Below, piece by piece: positions 1 through 5,356 of a DNA stretch of 6,425 nt. Where the stretch lies: contig JAKAHE010000118.1 in assembly GCA_021815285.1 (NCBI GenBank), forward strand, positions 1-6,425, read 5' to 3'. The notes beneath the pieces are model-generated. The model did not search any database. It was not told the origin of the DNA and saw only the letters and a list, made by a program, of their open reading frames with translations. Each line of letters starts with the position of its first letter. The first letter of the stretch is position 1. Both the position numbers and the translations under genes were made by a program. This DNA comes from Nitrospirota bacterium (GTDB taxonomy: Bacteria; Nitrospirota; JACRHJ01).

Positions 1-125
1 GCACAAAGGCCTCCGAGATTCTCCTGAACATGGGGTACGAAAACGTCATGGAGTACGAGGGCGGGCTTAAGGACTGGAAGATTGCGGGCTTCCTGACGGA
101 AGGGCCCGAACGCCTCGCCGCCTAA
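1..125 (+). CDS. C-terminal end of a rhodanese-like domain protein (5' truncated)
   Basis: An open frame enters from the left edge (first full codon at base 3) and stops at TAA 123-125, giving 40 visible residues. The segment GYENVMEYEGGLKDWKIAG matches the end of rhodanese domains, where a G-x-x-N-V strand is followed by a (L/Y)EGG(L/I)xxW helix and an AG turn. Rhodaneses carry sulfur on a catalytic cysteine that lies upstream of this segment, so it is outside the window and catalytic competence cannot be judged. A clear intrinsic terminator follows 16 nt after the stop, so this gene ends a transcription unit and is probably not part of the downstream operon. Small single-domain periplasmic or cytoplasmic rhodaneses are common in anaerobes; which type this is cannot be seen. 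Confidence 0.8.
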   Translation, partial: TKASEILLNMGYENVMEYEGGLKDWKIAGFLTEGPERLAA

Positions 126-141
126 GGTAAAAATTCTCTTT

Positions 142-169
142 AAACCCGCCCTTTGAGGCGAGTTTTTTT
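142..169 (+). terminator. Intrinsic terminator after the rhodanese-like gene
   Basis: The arms AAACCCGCC (142-150) and GGCGAGTTT (157-165) pair over 9 positions with a single C-A mismatch around a 6-nt loop. A run of seven T (163-169) begins within the right arm. This is a standard Rho-independent terminator, placed 16 nt after the stop codon. It separates the rhodanese-like gene from the unit beginning at 280. Confidence 0.85.
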
Positions 170-203
170 GTCTTTTCAGACCCTGATAAAATCAAGAAAA
201 TTA

Positions 204-232
204 TGGACAAAAAGCGGGCTTGGTGGTAGATT
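204..232 (+). promoter_or_regulatory. Candidate sigma-70 promoter for the thioredoxin-TPR / glycosyltransferase operon
   Basis: TGGACA (204-209) matches the -35 consensus TTGACA at 5 of 6 positions. After exactly 17 nt comes TAGATT (227-232), which matches TATAAT at 4 of 6. Transcription would begin near 239, leaving a leader of about 40 nt before the ATG at 280. The position directly after a terminator, ahead of a two-gene unit, supports the call. The -10 match is modest and overlaps a dyad at 217-247, which could be an operator. Confidence 0.45.
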
Positions 233-247
233 ATCTATCGCCTTGCC
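217..247. repeat. Imperfect dyad overlapping the candidate -10 element
   Basis: The arms GGC (217-219) and GCC (245-247) are followed inward by a TT/TT internal loop. GGTGGTAG (222-229) then pairs with CTATCGCC (235-242) around the loop ATTAT, using two G-T wobbles. No T-run follows, so it is not a terminator. If the promoter call at 204-232 is right, only the right arm is transcribed and the dyad is better read as a DNA operator site. If transcription starts further upstream, it is a leader hairpin. Confidence 0.4.
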
Positions 248-279
248 GTAGAAACGCTTTTTGAGAAGAAGGAGTCGCC

Positions 280-1287
280 ATGTTTGCGAAACGCCTGTTA
301 AAGATATTTATTCCGTTTCTGATAGCGGGAGCCGTTCTCGCAGGGTCTTCCCATGCCGCAAACGCCTTCAGGAACGTCTCGGTCGGCCAGCCGGCCCCCA
401 ATTTTACCCTTCAGGACAGCTCCGGCAAGGACTACTCCCTCTCTTCTTTCACGGGCAGGGTAACGCTGGTGATATTTATAAGGCCGGACCAGAGCGGCTC
501 CGTCCGCGCCATGAAAATCCTTCAGAAGATATATCCGGAATTTTCGTCCAAGGGAGCCGAGTTCCTGGCGATTGTCTCCGAGACGGACCAGAAAAACAAC
601 ATACCCGTCCTGGTGCAGAAGGACAACATCACGTTCCCGGTTTTATACGACGCCAATCGCAAGGTGTACGGGGCCTGGGGCACAATACTCTATCCCACCA
701 CCGGCATAGTCGGAAAGGACGGCAAGCTTGCCGTCCAGGTGCCGATGTGCGACTGGAAATACAAGGACACGGTCGCCGGCAACTTACAGCTTGCCCTTGG
801 CGAGATAAGCAAAAAGCAGCTGTACGACGAGCTTAATCCTAAGGCCAACGAAACCGTCGCACCGGCTCTGGCCAAGGCGGAGCGCCACATGATGCTGGCG
901 GAAGACCTGATGAAGCGGCAGATGTATACGAACGCCTGCAAGGAGCTCGCAGCCGCGGTAAAGTCTGCGCCCGATCTCACGGAGGCGCACATAAAATACG
1001 GCTTCGCACTGCTTAGCAAGGGAGATACGGAAAAGGCGGACGGGCAGTTCAACCTGGCGCTCAAGCAGGATCCGAAATCCAACGAGGCCAAGACAGGGCT
1101 TGGTTCCTGCCTCGTGGCGCAGGGACATGTGGACAAGGGCATTGAGCTTCTGACGGAGGCGTCGAAGCTCAACCCGCAGCCGGCCCGCGCGTATTTCGAG
1201 CTTGGGAAGGCTTACGAGAAGAAGGGCATTCTGGACAAGGCGGCAATGTATTACAAAAAGGCCGCGGAGAACCTCGCCAACTGGTAG
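280..1287 (+). CDS. Secreted thioredoxin-fold (redoxin-like) protein with C-terminal TPR repeats, lacking the CxxC site
   Basis: This 335-residue protein starts at ATG 280, with AAGGAG at 269-274 five bases upstream. Residues 1-29 form a signal peptide (basic start, hydrophobic core about 8-22, cleavage likely after ANA at 29), so it acts outside the cytoplasm. Residues 36-175 read as an AhpC/TSA-redoxin domain: GQPAPNFTLQD, a D-GK-Y-L turn, the strand VTLVIFI, and the cis-Pro loop ILYPTTGIVGKDGK (136-149). The loop that normally holds WCxxC is D-Q-S-G-S-V-R (70-76). Both cysteines are replaced, and no Cys occurs before residue 157, so disulfide or peroxidase chemistry is unlikely. Residues about 200-335 hold three to four TPR units, a protein-binding scaffold. 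The gene is followed after 15 nt by the glycosyltransferase-like gene, suggesting co-transcription. A scaffold or chaperone role is inferred, not shown. Confidence 0.85.
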   Translation: MFAKRLLKIFIPFLIAGAVLAGSSHAANAFRNVSVGQPAPNFTLQDSSGKDYSLSSFTGRVTLVIFIRPDQSGSVRAMKILQKIYPEFSSKGAEFLAIVSETDQKNNIPVLVQKDNITFPVLYDANRKVYGAWGTILYPTTGIVGKDGKLAVQVPMCDWKYKDTVAGNLQLALGEISKKQLYDELNPKANETVAPALAKAERHMMLAEDLMKRQMYTNACKELAAAVKSAPDLTEAHIKYGFALLSKGDTEKADGQFNLALKQDPKSNEAKTGLGSCLVAQGHVDKGIELLTEASKLNPQPARAYFELGKAYEKKGILDKAAMYYKKAAENLANW

Positions 1288-1302
1288 AGTTTAAGAAAAT
1301 AG

Positions 1303-3099
1303 ATGTCGGAAAAAAAGGATGGCGCTTTTAAAATAATGGCGGGAACCTTTGCGGGGCCTGCCGTTTTTTTTGGGTCCTTCGCGGTATATCTCCTCACGCT
1401 TGCCCCGGAGGTGACCTTCTGGGACTGCGGGGAGCTGAGCGCCGCCGCATGGTCGCTTGGAATCCCTCATCCCCCCGGATATCCCCTTTTCTGTCTCATC
1501 GGGAAGTTATTCACTTTCCTGCCATTCGGGAGCATTGTCTACAGGCTGAACGTCATGTCCGCCCTCTTTGCGTCCGGGGCTGTATACATCCTGTTCCTGA
1601 TGCTTAAAAAAGTTCTTCGCGGTGTGCCTTTTTCTGAATGGCTGTCCGCCGCCGCCGCGCTGTCTCTTGCATTTTACAGCTATTTCTGGGGCGTCTCCGT
1701 CGTAGCCGCCGTCCGCACCCTCTCGATATTTCTCCTTGCCATCACCGCATATTTTCTTCTTCTGTTCGAGGAGTCCGAAGACGCCAGGTGGCTTTATCTC
1801 TCAGCCTTTTCCCTTGGGTTTTCGCTTGTAAGCCACGAGAGCGCATACTTCGTCATACCTGCATTTGTTCTTTACCTCGTATCCCGCCGCCGCACCAGAA
1901 AGGCAAATGTGTTACTGGTATCCGTCAGCCTCTTCATGCTGGCGTGGTCTACTTTCCTTTACGACCCGATTCGTGGACACGCCGGGCCGCTTATCGACAT
2001 AGGCAGGCCGGATACCCTCAGGAATATCAGGTGGGTCCTGAAGTGGGACAGCTACGGCAGTATGTTCAGATCGACCATGTTGAACATATCGTCGTTTTTC
2101 ACGGGTGCAAAAATTGCCGTCGGACTTGCGGCGCTTTGCATCCTGGCAGGGGCCGTTTACCTGCTCAGGAAACGGCGATGGCTTCTGTTCATGATAATCG
2201 CCGGGGCGTCTTTTTATTTCTGCATGACGTTTTTTACCATCAGCGCAATCGCGGTAAGGAAGATGGGGCTTCTCGATAAATACTATAATCCGGTATTCAT
2301 CTTCCTTGTCCCGGCGCTGGCAGTGGGCGTCTCGTTTCTGTGGGAGAAACTTCCGGCAAAGAACAGGCTGATACCGGCCATTGCCGCGCTCTTGCTTTTC
2401 GCGCTCCCGGTGTTCCTTCTCGTTTCCAATTACAAGGCGCTCGACAACTCGAAGAACTTCTTCGCGTACGACCTTGCGGGCAACGAGCTCAATTCGCTAA
2501 GGCCGTTTTCCACGATATTTTCCTGGGGGGACAACGGCGTATTCCCGGTGTGGTACAGGCAGGGCGTGGAAAAATACAGGGACGACGTGTTTTTCATACA
2601 CGCGGAGCTTTTGTCTTACGACTGGTACATGGAGGATTGCCAGGCCAAAATGTACAAGAGATATGGCATTCCTTTTTCGCCGCGCGCCCCTCTTTCGGAC
2701 CTGCGAAGCAATGTGGACGGCATGGCCGACAGGCTCAAGGAGAAGACCTCAGTCTATTTCGACTTTTCTTCGGCGACCCAGTTGAAGATCCCGATGACAT
2801 CCCTTATCCCGCAGGGAGTGGCCTGGATGCTGCCCCCCGGAAGACCCAGGCCGCTCGGCAGGATATGGGGGCTTTATAATCTCAGGGGCGCGCTGGACGA
2901 CAGCACGAACAAGGCCTTCGCAGTGGAGGGCGTATTGAATATTTACGCGTGGGAAGCGGCGATATGGTCCCAGACGACGCCGCGTCCGACTGAGGCTTTA
3001 AACGCCTACTTCATCGCCAGGAAACTCGGTTTTAACAACGAACTTCTCGACAAGTGGGCGGTTTCGCTGCAAAAGAAGCTCGAAGGTGCCGGGAAATAG
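1303..3099 (+). CDS. DUF2723-family polytopic membrane protein, GT-C glycosyltransferase-like
   Basis: This 598-residue integral membrane protein has about 11 hydrophobic segments between residues 14 and 375, followed by a soluble C-terminal region (about 380-598). The N-terminal signature is typical of DUF2723: APEVTFWDCGELSAAAW (34-50), then GIPHPPGYPL (53-62) and RLNVMSALFA (81-90). In GT-C enzymes acidic residues in the first outer loop bind the lipid-linked sugar and metal, so D41 and E44 are the likely catalytic pair (inference). Residues 389-445, including FSWGDNGVFPVWYRQGVE and then RDDV, match the conserved post-membrane segment of DUF2723 proteins. It is shorter than the roughly 1000-residue Bacteroidetes members I recall. 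The start at 1303 lies 15 nt after the preceding stop with no clear Shine-Dalgarno, so translational coupling is plausible. The next in-frame ATG (1336) has no better site. The likely role is transfer of a sugar from a polyprenyl carrier to an exported protein or glycan; the substrate is unknown. Confidence 0.85.
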   Translation: MSEKKDGAFKIMAGTFAGPAVFFGSFAVYLLTLAPEVTFWDCGELSAAAWSLGIPHPPGYPLFCLIGKLFTFLPFGSIVYRLNVMSALFASGAVYILFLMLKKVLRGVPFSEWLSAAAALSLAFYSYFWGVSVVAAVRTLSIFLLAITAYFLLLFEESEDARWLYLSAFSLGFSLVSHESAYFVIPAFVLYLVSRRRTRKANVLLVSVSLFMLAWSTFLYDPIRGHAGPLIDIGRPDTLRNIRWVLKWDSYGSMFRSTMLNISSFFTGAKIAVGLAALCILAGAVYLLRKRRWLLFMIIAGASFYFCMTFFTISAIAVRKMGLLDKYYNPVFIFLVPALAVGVSFLWEKLPAKNRLIPAIAALLLFALPVFLLVSNYKALDNSKNFFAYDLAGNELNSLRPFSTIFSWGDNGVFPVWYRQGVEKYRDDVFFIHAELLSYDWYMEDCQAKMYKRYGIPFSPRAPLSDLRSNVDGMADRLKEKTSVYFDFSSATQLKIPMTSLIPQGVAWMLPPGRPRPLGRIWGLYNLRGALDDSTNKAFAVEGVLNIYAWEAAIWSQTTPRPTEALNAYFIARKLGFNNELLDKWAVSLQKKLEGAGK

Positions 3100-3164
3100 C
3101 TGAGCTTTTCCGCTCATCAGGTATTTGGCGCCTGAGTGTGAACGCAAAATGAAGGTTATGGGGC

Positions 3165-3236
3165 ATGGTCTATCCAGTATTTATTATGAGTATGCAAATA
3201 TATTTTCATGTCCGCCATGAATCGTTTATAGACCAT
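3165..3236. repeat. Perfect 9-bp inverted repeat with nested hairpin
   Basis: ATGGTCTAT (3165-3173) and ATAGACCAT (3228-3236) are perfect inverted copies separated by 54 nt. Between them, TCATG (3206-3210) and CATGA (3216-3220) form a small perfect hairpin. A second inverted pair, TGAGTAT (3187-3193) and ATACTCA (3249-3255), overlaps it. The region lies roughly 240-310 nt upstream of the start predicted from the sigma-54 element, a distance compatible with enhancer-binding-protein sites. It could instead be a large RNA stem-loop or chance in AT-rich DNA. Confidence 0.45.
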
Positions 3237-3313
3237 TCTTAAAATATAATACTCAGTGTATTCAATAAATTATAAGCAGTAACAGAATGATTCTCAGTTG
3301 GATCATCTTTATT

Positions 3314-3413
3314 GGAGGAGGCGAGATGGAATGTGTTTAAAAGTTATAATAGCTCTATTTTGCTTGGATTTTTCGCCATAGCGTAAATGAGAAAGGAGCT
3401 GGTAATGAGCTAA
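3314..3413 (+). other. Two Shine-Dalgarno-led mini-ORFs (4 and 2 codons)
   Basis: GGAGGAGG (3314-3321) precedes ATG 3326, which reads M-E-C-V-stop and ends at 3340. AAAGGAG (3392-3398) precedes ATG 3405 by the ideal 6 nt and reads M-S-stop, ending at 3413. Both ribosome sites look as good as those of the real genes, yet the reading frames close at once. They lie upstream of the predicted sigma-54 start and would need another transcript. They could be leader minigenes, remnants of decayed genes, or chance. Confidence 0.25.
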
Positions 3414-3449
3414 TCGATAATAAAAATGTAAGACCCTGTTTTGCATAAG

Positions 3450-3465
3450 GGGCATGGGAATTGCA
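3450..3465 (+). promoter_or_regulatory. Near-consensus sigma-54 (RpoN) -24/-12 promoter element
   Basis: GGGCATGGGAATTGCA aligns with the RpoN consensus TGGCACG-N4-TTGCW with two mismatches, at the first T and at the C of CAC. The invariant GG (3451-3452) and GC (3463-3464) are separated by exactly 10 nt. With C3464 as -12, transcription would start near 3476, giving a leader of about 70 nt before the ATG at 3546. RpoN promoters need an AAA+ enhancer-binding activator, and the inverted repeats 240-310 nt upstream are candidate sites. No competing sigma-70 promoter of similar quality was found just upstream of the gene. Confidence 0.65.
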
Positions 3466-3498
3466 TCTCTTTGATTGCGTTAAGGCTGTGTTAATAGT

Positions 3499-3523
3499 AG
3501 AAAATCCTGAAAACGGATTTTTT
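3499..3523 (+). terminator. Terminator-like hairpin in the predicted leader of the propeller gene
   Basis: AAAATCC (3501-3507) pairs perfectly with GGATTTT (3515-3521) around a 7-nt loop. The stem extends by a G-T and an A-T pair to 3499/3523, and seven T run from 3518 to 3524. The shape is that of a weak, AT-rich intrinsic terminator. It lies about 25 nt after the predicted sigma-54 start and only 10 nt before the Shine-Dalgarno GGAGGT. It therefore either ends transcription arriving from upstream or attenuates the downstream gene. Confidence 0.5.
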
Positions 3524-3545
3524 TATAAAGTTTGGAGGTAGGAAA

Positions 3546-5216
3546 ATGAGGCTTGGATACATCGTAAAGTCGATGTTGTTTGCAGTGGTTCTCGGGGTAT
3601 TCCTCGCGGGTTCAGTGTCCGCTTTCGCCGGAGGCGTCCAGTTCATGGGCGGATATCCGAAACTTGATGGTAAAAACGTCCTTATGCAGTGGCTTCCAGT
3701 TCCGGGGGCGTCTGGATACAAGGTCTACAGGTCTGAAGGGCGTATGAAGGCAAAGGTCATAGGCGAGCCGAAGGTCAGCAGGTTCATAGACAAGGGCCTT
3801 CCGGCAGGCAAGACAATGAGTTATTATGTCTCTGCGGTTGTCGGCGGCAAAGAGGCGGCCAAGAGCGCCGCATGGTCCATAACCACCGCCAAGGTTATTA
3901 AAAAGGTCTTTATTCCGCTCAGAACGCCAAGGCTCGCCGGATTACACCTGAAGCAGGAACCGGGCGACAAATACTCCGTCGGCATAAGGTGGGACAATGC
4001 CGCAGGCACCAACTTTGTCGGCGTAAATGTTTACCGCTCCACCGTAAAGGGCAAGGATTACGCCCTTATAGGCTCCTCTTCCAGCGACATGTACCACGAC
4101 ACCAATGTAAAGCCCGGCATGACATACTACTATGTCGCAACCTCGGTGGACAGCCAGTTCAACGAGACAAAATATTCAAACATGCTTTCCGTGTCGATTC
4201 CCTCTCCCGCAAAGGTGGTGGCTGAGCAGAAAAAGGCTGAAGAAGAGGCCGAGCCCACACCGATGAGGCCGGCCAAGCTGCTCTTCACAATACCCGATAA
4301 GGATGATGCGGGAAACAAAGACGCAAATCCTTACATGGCTATGGATGTCGCGGTTGACGAGGCCGTAGGGCATATATACGTCACGTCTCAGATGTACGGC
4401 GGCGTGATCGTATATGACATGAACGGCAAATACCAGTTCGGCATCCGCAAGGACGGCGTGAACGGGCATGAACATTTCGGCACGGCTATGGGCGTGGCGG
4501 TAGGCCGGGACGGCAATATTTATGTGTCCGACTACAGCGGCCCGACGATAAGCATATTCGATTTCACCGGCAAGCCCGTCGGGACCATAAAAGTAGACGA
4601 CTCGAAGATACATCAATACGTGAAGGATGACAGGACGTATGCCAGGAACCACAAAATCTCTATCGCAGCAGATGGAAGGATTTATATAACCGACCCGGTT
4701 ATCAACGGCATACACGTATACGACGCCGACAACAGGCATCTGTATGACTGGGTGGGCGGGAAATCCGAAAAAGAAAAGAAGATATACCACGACAAGCTCC
4801 TCATTAACGGCCCGGCATATTCCGCAGTTCTGAAAAACGGCGACTTGGCTATTGTCGATTCCGGGATGGCGAGGGTTGAAGTGCTCGACAGGAATGGCGA
4901 CCTTAAAAACTACATCGGGGAATACGGCGACGGCGTCGGCAAGTTTTATTTCCCATCAGGGGTTGCCGTGGATACGAAGGGCGATGTTTTTGTCGGCCTG
5001 GGGATGTCGCCGAACATACAGGTTTTCAGCCCGGAAGGCAAATTCCTCTACGCGCTCTGCAACGAGACGAAGAATGGGCCGCTGCCAATCCCGGCATCCA
5101 ACGGGATAGCCATAGACAGCCATGACAGGCTTTACGTAACGGAAGGACTGGCGGGCAAGGTAGCGGTATTTCAGCTTCAGAATGAGACCGTGAATGTTAC
5201 ACCGTCGGCGAAGTAA
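3546..5216 (+). CDS. Secreted protein with two fibronectin-III-like domains and a six-bladed NHL-type beta-propeller
   Basis: This 556-residue protein starts at ATG 3546, with GGAGGT at 3534-3539 six bases upstream. Residues 1-28 are a signal peptide (hydrophobic core about 11-22, AFA cleavage at 28), so it is exported. Two Fn3-like folds follow, about 34-115 and 127-218; each shows the V-x-W strand and G(Y/V)xVYRS motif, and the second also has the late TYYYVATSVD strand. A charged linker (about 223-240, KKAEEEAEP) leads to a propeller at 243-546. Its six NHL-like blades begin near 263, 311, 368, 421, 466 and 517, each with a G(V/I)A(V/I)D-x-x-G-x-(I/L)YV type core and a V-x-V-(Y/F)-(D/S) closing strand. 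Such propellers bind protein or ligand and have no evident catalytic residues here. It has a single Cys (505) and no heme motif. The cytochrome gene follows after 140 nt, which suggests a shared pathway at the cell surface. The family is recognised but the partner is not known. Confidence 0.85.
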   Translation: MRLGYIVKSMLFAVVLGVFLAGSVSAFAGGVQFMGGYPKLDGKNVLMQWLPVPGASGYKVYRSEGRMKAKVIGEPKVSRFIDKGLPAGKTMSYYVSAVVGGKEAAKSAAWSITTAKVIKKVFIPLRTPRLAGLHLKQEPGDKYSVGIRWDNAAGTNFVGVNVYRSTVKGKDYALIGSSSSDMYHDTNVKPGMTYYYVATSVDSQFNETKYSNMLSVSIPSPAKVVAEQKKAEEEAEPTPMRPAKLLFTIPDKDDAGNKDANPYMAMDVAVDEAVGHIYVTSQMYGGVIVYDMNGKYQFGIRKDGVNGHEHFGTAMGVAVGRDGNIYVSDYSGPTISIFDFTGKPVGTIKVDDSKIHQYVKDDRTYARNHKISIAADGRIYITDPVINGIHVYDADNRHLYDWVGGKSEKEKKIYHDKLLINGPAYSAVLKNGDLAIVDSGMARVEVLDRNGDLKNYIGEYGDGVGKFYFPSGVAVDTKGDVFVGLGMSPNIQVFSPEGKFLYALCNETKNGPLPIPASNGIAIDSHDRLYVTEGLAGKVAVFQLQNETVNVTPSAK

Positions 5217-5226
5217 TTATAATTAC
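5213..5226. repeat. Perfect 14-bp AT-rich palindrome spanning the stop codon
   Basis: GTAATTATAATTAC is its own reverse complement and includes the TAA stop of the propeller gene. No T-run follows, so it is not a terminator. It could bind a small dimeric regulator acting on the cytochrome gene 130 nt downstream, or be chance in AT-rich DNA. Confidence 0.3.
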
Positions 5227-5356
5227 CGGGAGTTTTCAGCATATCGAGAGGCTTGGAATTCATATATTTCGACAAGGGAGGGAGGTGAAATTTATTTAGT
5301 TTCTGTGTTTTTTTAACGTGTTCTTAAGATAAACCGAAACAATTGGGAGAGTGGAG

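Larger units (their letters stand above)
3100..3545 (+). other. 446-nt AT-rich non-coding regulatory region
   Basis: No convincing gene lies between the glycosyltransferase-like gene and the propeller gene, and the base composition is visibly more AT-rich than in the flanking genes. In order, the region holds weak hairpins just after the stop (3101-3135), a 9-bp-arm inverted repeat (3165-3236) interleaved with a second 7-bp pair (3187-3193 and 3249-3255), two mini-ORFs with strong Shine-Dalgarno sequences (3314-3413), a sigma-54-type element (3450-3465), a terminator-like hairpin (3499-3523), and the Shine-Dalgarno GGAGGT (3534-3539) of the next gene. The density of sites suggests a long control region for the propeller/cytochrome unit. 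I see no riboswitch class, tRNA or transposon end in it. Confidence 0.6.

Noticed and set aside
261..836. Alternative + strand frame overlapping the thioredoxin-TPR gene
   Set aside because: The overlapping frame from ATG 280 has a good Shine-Dalgarno, a signal peptide and recognisable domains. This one is Arg/Gly-rich with none.
690..1172. Antisense open frame opposite the thioredoxin-TPR gene
   Set aside because: It lies wholly within a well-supported gene, has no ribosome site that I could see, and shows no family motif.
3101..3135. Hairpins TGAGC/GCTCA and TCAGG/CCTGA just after the glycosyltransferase-like gene, as a terminator
   Set aside because: The stems are only 5 bp and no T-run follows either one. 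They could help Rho-dependent termination, but this cannot be shown.
3149..3220. Small open frame (23 codons from ATG 3149) in the AT-rich gap
   Set aside because: There is no Shine-Dalgarno upstream, it overlaps the inverted-repeat structures, and it has no recognisable peptide features.
3345..3350. Perfect TATAAT as a sigma-70 -10 element
   Set aside because: No -35-like sequence lies 16-18 nt upstream and there is no extended -10 TG. In AT-rich DNA a lone TATAAT is weak evidence.
3100..3545. GEMM-type cyclic dinucleotide riboswitch, expected upstream of some Geobacter cytochrome genes
   Set aside because: The conserved GEMM core and receptor motifs were looked for here, in 170-279 and in 5217-5356, and are not recognisable.
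5269..5296. Possible sigma-70 promoter for the cytochrome gene (TCGACA, 16 nt, TTTATT)
   Set aside because: The -10 match is 4 of 6 with non-ideal spacing, and the spacer is occupied by a Shine-Dalgarno-like purine run. Co-transcription with the propeller gene is equally likely.
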